DNA from: Conus ventricosus
Taxonomy: Eukaryota > Mollusca > Gastropoda > Neogastropoda > Conidae
Direction of reading: 5' to 3'
DNA: 64,000 nt
Assembly (NCBI GenBank): GCA_018398815.1
Contig: CM031607.1
Coordinates: 92,863,326-92,927,325 of the forward strand
Part shown: positions 54,590-64,000 of the stretch, piece after piece
How the letters are laid out: every line of letters begins with the position of its first letter
How positions within the stretch are numbered: the first letter of the stretch is position 1
The notes under the pieces: model-generated
The model's input: the letters and a program-made list of their open reading frames with translations, nothing else
What the model was told of the DNA's origin: nothing
The model's database searches: none
Position numbers and translations under genes: made by a program

Positions 54590-57500
54590 GGACTGTCTTG
54601 TGGTTAGTCGCATGGGTCGTAATCCATCAGCTCCTTTAGCCCAACCTTTGGTTCTTATATCCTTATAGATGTCTTCTGTTGGTACGTCTAGAAAATAAAA
54701 CTATCTAGTGTCTGTTAAAGAACTCTTGTTCTGGGTACCGCGGTTTTTAAAGATGTCGTACAGAATTCTTCATCAATAACTTGACAACCTCTAATACAGT
54801 AAAGACAAATAAACACCGGTCTTGTCAACTTTTAATCCTTTTTCTTCATCATAATGCCAACGTGACTGTCGTTAAATCTTCTAAGTCTTTATAGTTAGGT
54901 TTAGAGGCAAACTTAAGTGCTTGGTTTTTCTTTTGTAACTTATTTTACATCTTTTAAGTTTGTGTGGATTTTTCACTAGTTTGCCTAAACAGCTGTTGTT
55001 CATCAGTTAAAGAAGTTTTTTCTGATGCGGCAGTGGCCTTGGGTTCTAAGATCAGTTGTTCTTCTTGATGTTGGTCTATAAAAGGGACTCTTGATCACAG
55101 TAATTTTTCTGAGAAAAGCAGTCAGTTTCGTCCGTGTCTTAGGTTAACTGTAACAGTCTGTAATGACAGAATATTTAGTTTTGTGGCGAAGATTTGGAAC
55201 AAGTTTAGGATTGGGTCAAGAGGATCATCTTTAAGCTTTCTGGGCTAGGGGGTAATCGTTGTGGGAGAACGTTGTGTTCTATGGATTTTCTAAGTTCTAC
55301 TTCCAAGATTAGCCCTATTGGGATTTTAGCTGGATGCGGATGACAACATACTTAAACACAGGATTGAATCATGAGGGCAATTTTATCATTTGTAAAGTTT
55401 CTCAGTAGGGATGTGGTTGACTCATAGCCCATCCTTACAGATTGTTGGCGTCAAAGATATACATTAGATAGTTGGGATCGCAGTTTAGTGGGATCTTAGT
55501 CGTTAAGTACTTGTTGTTGGCTTTGCTGTAAGGTTGTGAGGCCATAATAATACTCCTGCAGCCCATCTGTCTAATCATCTGGAGTGTTGGTAGATTCATG
55601 ATATTAAGTCAATCTGAATGTTTGTAGACTTTAAGAAGGCGTCCTAGAAAGGCCTGGGGCAGAGATGTATGTGACGTGTCTAAGCTGTAATGTTTCATGC
55701 TTGTAGTTCTGTATTTCTTGAAAGAGTATGCTAATAAACACCACGTCAGCCAATTGATACGGTTCATGTTAATCGCCATTGTTTTCATGGTGTAATTTCT
55801 GTCCCAGGCTTTCTGAGCGTATTCATATTAAGAATCAGGTTATGTCTTTGCATCTAAGTCTTAGAAAAAGGAAAAAGCGCCTTTAGGAGGAAGTGGAGTC
55901 ATTCATCAAACTATCAAGAAGTTCATGTATTCATTAAGGATATACTCCTTTGCGCACTAAAGATGGTATCAAATTATTGTTTAGTTATTGGATTAGTCTT
56001 TGTAGTGATCCTGCTAACTTATCTAAAATTCCCCATTCAGTTGTTGGGCAGAGTCAGTGAGGATAAACAGTCAGAGTTTATAAGTCTATGCTCTTTTCTG
56101 AAGATTGATTGCAATGCAGGTTATAACCATCTTTTATTCAGAAGTCACTGCTTGCCATGATGATAATGAGAATTCGTAGCATCGAAGGTTATTGGAAAAG
56201 AAATTTTTTTTTTTTTAGGTTAGTTTCCTTTGTCTTGGGTCAACTTTAGTTGAAGATTACAATTGTTGTGCGCAGCCCCTCTAAACTTTCCGCTAATGTG
56301 ATAGTGGTCTCTCACGGTGTCACCAATAATTTCTTTTACATATCCAACAGTGTGTAGATGAGTCATTAACGTTCTTGGGGATTCAGATGTCATAACAATG
56401 TCTGAAAGATTTAGTGGGTTTGGGAGTAGTGATTACGAACTTGCTTCATTCTGCTCTAAAAATTTACTAGCTGTGCGTTGGGCCCTCTGTAAATCTCTGG
56501 TGTCGTGTGTTGACAGTCTGATCATAACAACAATATATCGCTTATGAACTGATTGATGGTGGTTAATAAGGTTGTTTTTTGTTCTTGCTGTTGTGGGCAT
56601 AGTACTGTGCAAGGATTGATTAAAAACAGTCAGCATAACCACGTACGGGCTCATCGGCATTTTGTGTTCAATAATTTTAAAATAACTTTTGTCCTGGTTT
56701 AGGAGTGAGGAGTTTGGTTTCACCGTCTACAAAACTTTTACAATGAGTTCTATGATGCAGACTGATTCTATCGTTGGGATTCTAACAGTCACTTTCACAA
56801 AGCTATTGTTTTGATTTATGCTATGATGTATATCTATCAGTATGATTATTGTTCTGATTAATAATAATGGCTCTTGGCACTATCTTCAATCGTATCAAGT
56901 CTACATGCTTGTCAAGTGGTTCGCCTAATGTAGGAGCGTTGGGATAGGAAGAAAACTTAGAGGCACTTGATTATCTACTAAAGGAACTGGTGTTTACGCT
57001 ACAGGTGATTGGTTTGTTTTGGTCTTCCAACTGAGTTATACTTTTATTCTTAATGGAAGGTTATGTTATCAAAGTTCAGCTCTTGTTTGTATGCTTCATA
57101 ATTAGAAAAATCTGTTTGCATGATTTTTGACAGGATGAAAGTGAGCCTAATACACTCCACATAAAACACATGTTGTCAGAATGGTTTGTTTAGACTGCAC
57201 CGTTTTAACTCTAACTCTTTTGGGAGAGAAATGTAAGATTGCCTTCTATAGGATAGAACTTTGTTTGTTCAATTTGATTTCAAGGACTGTTCCTTCAGAC
57301 CAGCCAGTAACATTACTTTGCCTCCTGCACTTGCATGATTTAAACTGTGTAAAGCATGTAGTCAGCCCAGTTTGAATTAAAGTCGTGATAGCTTGATTAC
57401 TTCTTTCTGCCTTGTTGATCCCAGGACTGGCATGTTAGTTTATTCAGGCGTTATTAATTCAATAAAGACGGCCACAGGCACTTTTACTGGCAGGCTCATC

Positions 57501-57660
57501 TGAAGAGACTTGGGATTTTAGAGATCATGCATGTGTCACGGTTTCATGATCATTTGTGGTGGTTATTGATGTCTGTCCGCCTCACTAAACATATTGCTTA
57601 TTTGTTTGTCACTACTGAATATTTCTTCCATCGTATATAGTTTTCGGTCCCCGGTTATTT
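54590..57660 (-). pseudogene. PolB: Polinton B family B DNA polymerase, inverted relative to copy A
   Basis: Read on the minus strand from about 57,660: GWSEGTVLEIKLNKQ (about 57,290), an SYISLPKE-like text, MCFMWSVL-like (about 57,180), later exonuclease and palm pieces, the motif B region NNSCLGKLVKNPHK (about 54,960-55,000), and close to the end DVPTEDIYKDI (about 54,680), following a decayed TDT. The copy A text aligns piece by piece in the same order. Stops and shifts occur throughout, so it is dead. Confidence 0.8.
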
Positions 57661-58090
57661 AATGTGGTCGTCATTTTTTAAAGCCAAAATATTTACGTAA
57701 ATTCAAAAAATAAATGTATTAAAAGTAAGTAAATCAAGCATTTTTATTCTTCACCCAAGCGTTTGCAAACACTTCAAGACATGTCAACCTTACAATAACA
57801 CCGATTTATTTTAGCTTTTTCTGAATCACTACAGTCAATGTTTATCACTTTGATTGCTTCGTTAAATAGTTTTTTTTCCAATATTATCTTTTATTATATG
57901 GTCACTACATTCATTCTCAAAAGCCAAATTCACTAAAATCAATGTGTAAACATTTTCATTGTCATGTCAAATAGTTAATTTACATTTCTTTAATTCAGAA
58001 TTCACTGAGGTTCGGCAGCCATTTTTTTAAATCTATATAAATAAAAAATAATTTAAATTCAGCTGTTTTTTCATAGTATCACCTTTTCTA
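57661..58090. other. Unassigned AT-rich stretch of Polinton B
   Basis: No frame longer than a few dozen codons and no motif. Confidence 0.5.
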
Positions 58091-58800
58091 TTTGTAAAAA
58101 ACTGTTCAGGTTTAAAGGTTAACAGTTACTCTTCAAGATCATCAGGGACACATGCAAGTCAGCATCTTCAGGGGCCAATATTATCAAGTTTTAAAATGGC
58201 CAAAAAACTTTATAATTGGTTTAGGGACAAGACTTGGAGATTGTTATAATGGCTTCCATTACGCTTTCTCGGATAGTTAAACTTTCAAAAAGTTATGTTA
58301 GAAAAATTCATCAATACACGGTCCTTTAACTCTTCTTTATCAACTCCGCACTAATCGCCCAACCAATAATCATCAAAATATTTCTTTAGCGTTTATAAAA
58401 CTATGGTGGGGTTCATTTTTTAAACCAGAATTAAAACATCATATATACAAAAATAAGTAAGTATGCCGATCTCTTCAGTGAGCATTTGTGTTGTTAGTCG
58501 TAAAAATTGTTCTTTCATTCAAAGCAAAAGTTACTCCTTCGGGGCCAGTAGAAAAAGTTAGATTAGCATCTTCAGAAGCTATAGAATCAACTAAAAAGGC
58601 AAATAATTTAGAATTTGGTTGGGCCAAGAATCTGTATTTTACTTATAGCCGGCTTAACGCTTTCTCGCTATGTCTATGCGATTAAAACGATCAGTTAATT
58701 AATTCTTCAAACCTGTTCTTTTAACTGATCTTTATCGCTCCCCTCTCACAATTCCAACTCGTTTAGTATATTTAATAAGCTATGTAGCTAGTGCGGTCTT
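58091..58800 (+). repeat. Two diverged tandem copies of a small ORF unit, about 405 bp apart
   Basis: Second unit: an open frame (58,488-58,685) reading VRLASSEAIESTKKANNLEF, GWAKNLYFTYSRLNAFSLCL. The first unit, about 405 bases upstream, has the parallel text GCATCTTCAGGGGCC...GGCCAAAAAACTTTATAATTGG...TTACGCTTTCTCG, frame broken. Both are followed by a shared TTTAACT.(A/T)TCTTTATC block. It looks like an old duplication of a small gene at the right end of the element. Confidence 0.55.
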
Positions 58801-58874
58801 CATTTTAACACAAATAAAATCATAAATTAAATAAATTAATTAATTCTGTAAACCTTAATTTCTTATGTTCTCGG

Positions 58875-59115
58875 AGAGAATGTTAAAATATGCGGGTTCA
58901 CGATCAACCAAATTTATTTGCCGTAAGCCCGCGTTTTTAAAACAACGTTTTGGTCGATTTTAAGAGGTTTTGGGGCCGTTATTTTTGTTTAATAACAAGG
59001 TGTTTTAATTTGGACCAAAACTGACATGAGATGGACGTGATTTTGATGTGAAAAGGGGGGGTTTTCGTGCAAAATATGCATGGCGTGTCGTGAAACACGC
59101 CATATTTACTTTCTC
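58875..59115 (-). repeat. Right terminal inverted repeat of Polinton B
   Basis: Reverse complement of the left TIR; the outer end reads CATATTTACTTTCTC before TTAAGT. The inner end (58,875-58,909) again begins AGAGAATGTT and contains ATGCGGGTTCACGATCA. It also has the palindrome GGCGTGTCGTGAAACACGCC (59,081-59,102 area) that the left TIR lacks. Confidence 0.95.
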
Positions 59116-59121
59116 TTAAGT

Positions 59122-59806
59122 GGTTTAATAGTTATGACAGTTTATTGTATATTTGTTGTGAATATGGTCCGTTGCTGCACTTTTTGCACATTTTAGCAAA
59201 TTATAAGCGTCTATATTTCATAATTTTGAACTCCAATGTGCCTACAAAAAATTGGACTTACACAACATATTTAGTACATAGAACAATGAAAGAAAACATG
59301 GGCCTAGAATAATTTTTTAAAATTACAGGGCTCAAAAATGGTAGAATGTGCAAATGTGACATGTTTTTTTAACGTGAAAATAGTCATTTTTGACTTGTCG
59401 CTGAAGAAAACTATGTCTCCTATTGGTATGTGTATTTGTTCTACTGTAAGTACATGGTGAAGTCCGCAAATTTGTAAAAAAAGAAAAAAAAATCACCTGT
59501 GTGTTTTCTGTTGTTTGGCTACTCCAGGTCTCCAAATCACCATTTTGACTAACTTTTTTGGAAGCGTCAAATTTCAAATGACAATATTTCTGGAACTAAA
59601 TAATATAGACCAGTATTTTTTGTTTCTTTTGAACATATCTATTAGAAAAAGACATTCAATACAGCAAGAACCATTTTGGCTGCCACTACCTAGTTAAAAT
59701 ATTACTACTAAAACCACTGCTACTGCTACTACCACCACTACTACTACCACCACTCTACTACTACTACTAAATACCCACTAATACCACTGCTACTGCTACT
59801 ACTACC

Positions 59807-59847
<41 letters not shown>

Positions 59848-60076
59848 CACTGCTGCTGCTGCTACTGCTGCTGCTGCTGATGATGATGATAACCATTATA
59901 ATAATCATAAAAACAAAAAGGAAAGAAAGAAAGAAGTGAATAGATAAATAAATAGATAAAGAAAGAAAGAAAAATAGATAAATAAATAAACAAATAATAA
60001 AGAAATAGTAATACCGAAAAAAAAAGCATAAGAAATATTCCAAGCAATATTACTTCGGTTTTCACACTTGAATTAC

Positions 60077-60126
<50 letters not shown>

Positions 60127-60380
60127 GAGAGAGGAGAGAGAGAGAGAGAAGGAGAGACTCTTGACTCTTGACTCTTGACGCGCGCTTTCACGCCGCGCCA
60201 TTTATTGTGAGGCCCTCGGCCCGTCCACAGGAGTACGCAACATACATTTCAACATGACAGAAACGTTGATTGAAACGTTGATTGTAACATAATTTGTTTT
60301 CTGATCAGAGTTTCTGTTCTTCCCATAAGTATTACTATTACATACGGGTTTCTCTGGTTTTTAAGGCATAGAAGATGTAC
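59122..60380. other. Flank of Polinton B with trinucleotide and (GA)n repeats
   Basis: (ACT/ACC)n and (CTG)n at about 59,698-59,886, GAAA/AAAT-rich sequence at 59,910-60,000, (GA)n at 60,081-60,157. No gene recognised. Confidence 0.7.
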
Positions 60381-60389
60381 ATTGCAATA

Positions 60390-62532
60390 TCTCTTATGGT
60401 TTCGGTGTTATCGTTTGTAGCAGACTTTCCAATGTGATTGCGTTTCTGTTGCTAAAGTGTTTGAAAATGTATTTTGTTCGTAATTGCCTGTAATTTGACA
60501 CCACATTAAGAAGTGCATTTCTGTTTCTACTGTTGGGCAGAAGGGGCATGTTGTTATAGCTTCATTGTCTATGTATTTTTTATTGCCATGCAGTTCGTTT
60601 ATTCCTAATCGTAGTCTTGTCAACGCTTTTCTGAACTTTGCGATTGTGATTGCGCGAAAGTATTCTTCAGTTTGGTGTATAGTTTTTAAACGTATTATAT
60701 GTAGTAAATCGTTCACTGTTCGCTATTTTGTTATGCCAGTTCTGTTTGTAACAATCTATGATTCTTTGTTTTAGTGTTATGATAAATGTTTGCTCGTTTC
60801 CTACCCCTTCGTTCAGCCAAACTTCAGAGAAGCCATGTGTATCCAAGCAGCGTTTAATTTCCAGTGCCCAGTTCTGTGGTTTGTCAATTTCTATTTTTTC
60901 TCTTTCATATGCCTGTCTAGGTATCCTGTCGGAGTCATCTTCATTAATTTGAACCAATATCTGATTGCTTTTATTGAACTATCTATACTCATCGGATATC
61001 TTCCTAGTTCACCGTATACTAGTTGTTTGGCGTTTTCTTCCCCACACCCATGTATCTTTTACATGCGAATAGATGTATATTTTCCCACCGCTGAATAACG
61101 AGTCAAACCCCATACTTCTGCTGCGTACAGTAGCAGTGGCTTGACCTGTGTATCAAATGTTTTAAAAAATATGTTTATAATCCAAATGTCCTAAGCTATA
61201 CATTGTTTTCATTATTTCACCTATTTTCCCTTTCGCCCTTCCTGCATATTCTGAAAGTGAAATATCTACTGAGAGTTTAGTCGTTAGAGTGAAACCTAAG
61301 TATTTGTAGCTGTTTACTACCTCAATTTCTTCCCCTTTGTAGTTCCATTTCTCTAGTCTGCCAAGGTATCCTCCTTTTCTAAGACCATGATTTTTGTTTT
61401 TTGGAGATTAACCTTTAGTCCAATGCGGTCTGAGGCTTCCTGTAGGTTCTAATTTGGTTTTGCAGACCTGCTGGTGTTTTAGCTATTAAAGCTATGTCAT
61501 CAGCGAATAGAAGTGAAAATATTTCTGCCTTCCGGGTAAGAATTGATATCCGTGTCTTCCTTTAGCTGTGACATTTTCTGCAACTTCTGTAATTAGTAAT
61601 GAAAAGATTAGAGGGGACAGTAAACACCCTTGTTTCACTCCTGCGTGGCATTCAAAGAATTCTGTTAGTTCAGTTCCATGTCTTACACATGCTTGTACTG
61701 TTTTATAGATAGCTTTTAGCATGTTAATCATCTTCGTAGATATTTTGTGTTTCTGTAGAATTTCCCAAGTTTTTCTCTATTTACTGTGTCAAACGCTTTC
61801 TGATAATCAATGAAGGCTACATACAATTTACTTCTTCTTCTGCCGTATAGGCAGTTACTTATCATAGATGTTAGTGTGAAAATATGGTCTACTGTTGAGA
61901 AATCTTTCCTGAAGCCTGCCTGCTCTTTGCTGATTTTATTTTCTGCTTCTGCCCAATCATATAGTCTTCTGTTTAATATTGCTGTGTAAATCTTGCTTAT
62001 GATGCATAATAAGGATATTCCTCTATAGTTTCCTGGATTCTGTCTATCTCCCTTCTTGTGTAGTGGTATGATCACCGCCCTTGACCATTCTATGGGGAAG
62101 TAGCTATCTTGATATAATTTATTGAATAATTTCGTTAAGAATGGCACTATATTTTGTCCTATAGTTTTGAGAAATTCAGGAGGGATTTCATCAATGCCTG
62201 GTGATTTGCCTTTTTTTTAATTTTTCTGTAGCTGATCTTACTTCGTTTTCAGTTATCTCTTCGTCTAATTCTTGTACATGAATTACGTTTAACACTTCTT
62301 CTTGTGGTCCTTCTTCTCTATCGTTTAGCATTTCTGTGTCTTGTGGATTCAAGATGCTTTCGAAATGTGCTTTCCACTGTGTAATATTAATAGATGGTAA
62401 TGTGTTATTCTTTCTTCTAACACTTTTTATGGTGCTCCAGAACATTCGGCTGTCCTTACGATTTTGTACTAGTGTGTCGTATGTTTGCTTTTTATACTGT
62501 TTTTTCTTTTCTCTAATTGTTTCTTTGTATAC

Positions 62533-62536
<4 letters not shown>
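60390..62536 (-). pseudogene. LINE reverse transcriptase, minus strand, 5'-truncated
   Basis: Read from 62,536: a linker with KKKQYKKQTYDTLVQNRKDS, RMFWSTIKSVRRKNN and WKAHFESILNP. After shifts come the RT fingers and palm: PLHKKGDRQNPGNYRGISLL (about 62,060), KISKEQAGFRKDFSTVDHIF, motif A YVAFIDYQKAFDTVNREKL (about 61,800), AGVKQGCLLSPLIFSLL (about 61,620), and FADD (about 61,495). The thumb follows, then a C-terminal region with FRKALTRLRLGINELHG and a CPFCPTVETEMHFLMWC zinc-like motif (about 60,510). The 5' side stops at a (GA)n run at 62,540. Shifts near 62,210, 61,730 and 61,500. Confidence 0.88.

Positions 62537-62539
<3 letters not shown>

Positions 62540-62610
<71 letters not shown>
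62540..62610. repeat. (GA)n microsatellite at the 5' break of the LINE
   Basis: Nearly pure GA run directly abutting the LINE coding sequence. Confidence 0.95.
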
Positions 62611-62612
<2 letters not shown>

Positions 62613-63401
62613 CACACGCTAATTCATTCAAGTAGTTAAAAGAAACGCCGGCTGATCTAGTTAATACTTCAGTCAACGTTTATCTTAGTGGCCATTTACC
62701 AACCGTTAAAGGCATGCATGGACAAATTAGACAATTTTATGATTATTTTAGCGCTCATTCAGCGCCTTTCATCGGCTTCACTGTAAATCGCCAACACAAA
62801 CGAAGCAGTATATGTTCTCTCTCTCTGTCTCTGTCTGTCTGTCTCTCTTTCTCTCTACATATCCAGAGAGAGAGAGAGAGAGAGTGAGTTGACACCACCA
62901 ACATCATTTCTAAGAACAGAAGAATTCGCCAGTAACACACATTAAGATGAGACCATTTTGATAAATGTCAATAAAACATGAGTGTAGGAATAAATAAACA
63001 AATAAATAACTCTTCAACACGGTTTGGTCACATACAAATAGATCTTGTCAAAGAAAGCGAACCACCAAATATTGTTTGCGGCCAGTCGAGCGAGCGAGGC
63101 GACAGGAAAAGAACATTTTAAACGGCCATACGTGTTTTAATACCAACAGTTACCGTATCACCAATGCATCATTAATGCGCCATTGTGGACCAAGCGACAT
63201 TTAACACTGGTTGAAGGGAAGAAGAGGCAGAAGGGGGAGGAGGTAGAGAGAGTGATCCGTGACATGGAAATATGACTGTGAACAGTATTTTGAAATGAAC
63301 GCTGACACACACACAGATTTGACGAAATGCCCATGAACTGGTAGGTTGTGCATATAAATGTGAACCTTACATGAATATATCTACATACATAATAGTGATA
63401 C
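62611..63401. other. No recognised gene; short (CT)n/(GA)n pair
   Basis: CT-rich then GA-rich runs near 62,816-62,886; the rest is unassigned, probably intronic if the lectin exon is real. Confidence 0.5.
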
Positions 63402-63658
63402 CAGTCGCCCTGAAGGATTTCAGCCCAATGTAGACACCGAAACCCTCTTGAAGATTGAGATGTTTCTCCACTTCCTCCCATTCTGTGGGTGTGTTGAGAC
63501 TGGCCAGAGTCCCCCTATGTTGCCAACAAGCTAACACAGCACTATCCCAGTGTCTATAAAGTCTGTCCTTGGTATGCAAGAAGCATCTGCCAGCAACCCA
63601 CGTCTGTCCCTCCCCACACTGGGCATTCGACATTCCATTCGGTGGTTCATCCTTCACC
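63402..63658 (-). CDS. C-type lectin domain exon
   Basis: The minus strand has a good acceptor (TTTCTATTTACCACAG, AG at 63,659-63,660) and a donor (ACTG|GTATCAC at 63,401). The 257-base open exon encodes CGEGQTWVAGRCFLHTKDR, then HWDSAVLACWQHRGTLASLN, TPTEWEEVEKHLNLQEGFGV and YIGLKS. That is the first half of a C-type lectin fold: paired Cys, the W.A...C helix, and YIGL in place of the canonical WIGL. It would bind sugars or proteins outside the cell. The second half of the fold must be in a further exon that I did not find. Its strand and phase (out-phase 1) fit the LDLa exon at 25,704. Confidence 0.78.
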
Positions 63659-64000
63659 CTGTGGTAAATAGAAACAATGTAACACTTACATTCAGACTCC
63701 GATTCTACTGTTCACAGCGCTCACGTCCGCTCTTAGGAAATATATGTCAGACGTGGTTTCTGATGAAAAGTGGCTTGTTTACACGAATCTTCAGAAACGC
63801 TACTTTTTGTTTCAGCTTATTCATGTAGACCCACTACACACATTTGATGAGAATGGTATGTGTCAAACAATTCTTCTGACATACTGCCATCTAGTTTGAC
63901 TTTATATAGAAGAAAAGAAAGAAAAGGGAACTAATGAAACGTGTTTACTGCCATGATTTTCCTGAAACAGTATTAAACTTTTCTGTATTTTCACGTAGAA
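63659..64000. other. No recognised gene
   Basis: Short unassigned end of the window, upstream of the lectin exon on the minus strand. Confidence 0.5.

Larger units (their letters stand above)
43820..59115. mobile_element. Polinton/Maverick copy B, end to end
   Basis: 15,296 bp between TIRs, flanked by TTAAGT at 43,814-43,819 and 59,116-59,121 (a 5-6 bp target duplication, depending on which side the shared T is counted). Gene order left to right: minor structural protein (-), structural protein (+), coiled-coil/membrane protein (-), capsid (+), ATPase (+), unknown, membrane protein (+), integrase (-), membrane protein (-), two small genes (+), AAGTACTT tract, PolB (-), duplicated small ORFs (+). 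Almost every gene is full of stops and shifts; its coding decay is far ahead of copy A. Confidence 0.93.

Overview
This window looks like a repeat-rich, AT-leaning animal nuclear contig, most probably from a mollusc and perhaps a gastropod. It has very long dinucleotide microsatellites, GT-AG introns, several LINE families, a DIRS-type pol fragment, a Tc1 transposon and tRNA-derived SINEs. It also carries pieces of a GRL101-type receptor (LDL-receptor class A repeats, leucine-rich repeats, 7TM), a family known from Lymnaea. The species itself cannot be read from the sequence.

The main content is two related Polinton/Maverick elements (virus-like giant DNA transposons). Copy A fills 1 to about 11,190; its left end lies outside the window and no right terminus is visible. 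Copy B is complete from end to end at 43,820-59,115: terminal inverted repeats of about 235 bp, a TTAAGT direct repeat on both sides, and about 15.3 kb between. Both copies carry a structural protein gene, a coiled-coil/membrane protein on the minus strand, the double-jelly-roll major capsid protein, a glycine-rich membrane protein, a retroviral-type integrase, small membrane proteins, an AAGTACTT/AAGAACTT-rich tract and a protein-primed family B DNA polymerase (PolB). Copy B also has a recognisable FtsK/A32-type packaging ATPase. PolB lies in the middle on the plus strand in copy A, but at the right end on the minus strand in copy B. Nearly every gene is broken by frameshifts, and copy B is much more decayed than copy A.

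Between the Polintons (11-43 kb) lie: a minus-strand pseudogene with a DUF3102-like domain; a near-perfect 37-bp-arm hairpin (13,335-13,420); a 47-bp satellite; the frameshifted LRR/7TM receptor (17,811-19,882); a LINE ORF1 with CCHC knuckles; two copies of an LTR-like repeat with paired TGACGTCA sites; a DIRS-like RT/RNase H fragment; an LDLa exon; a Tx1/L1-like LINE 3' end split by a (TA)n block holding a Tc1 element; a CR1/jockey-like RT fragment with a 29-bp minisatellite grown from its coding sequence; a duplicated microsatellite-rich block; and exon-like ORFs of unknown function. A composite SINE with its own 13-bp target duplication lies just left of Polinton B.

Right of Polinton B there are simple repeats, a minus-strand LINE reverse transcriptase (60.4-62.5 kb) and a well-formed minus-strand C-type lectin exon (63,402-63,658). 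The lectin, LDLa and LRR/7TM pieces share strand and appear in the domain order of GRL101-like receptors. They may be exons of one very long gene whose introns host the mobile elements, but this is inference. Many frameshifts, in host-like and mobile genes alike, lie at homopolymer runs, so uncorrected long-read error cannot be separated from real decay.
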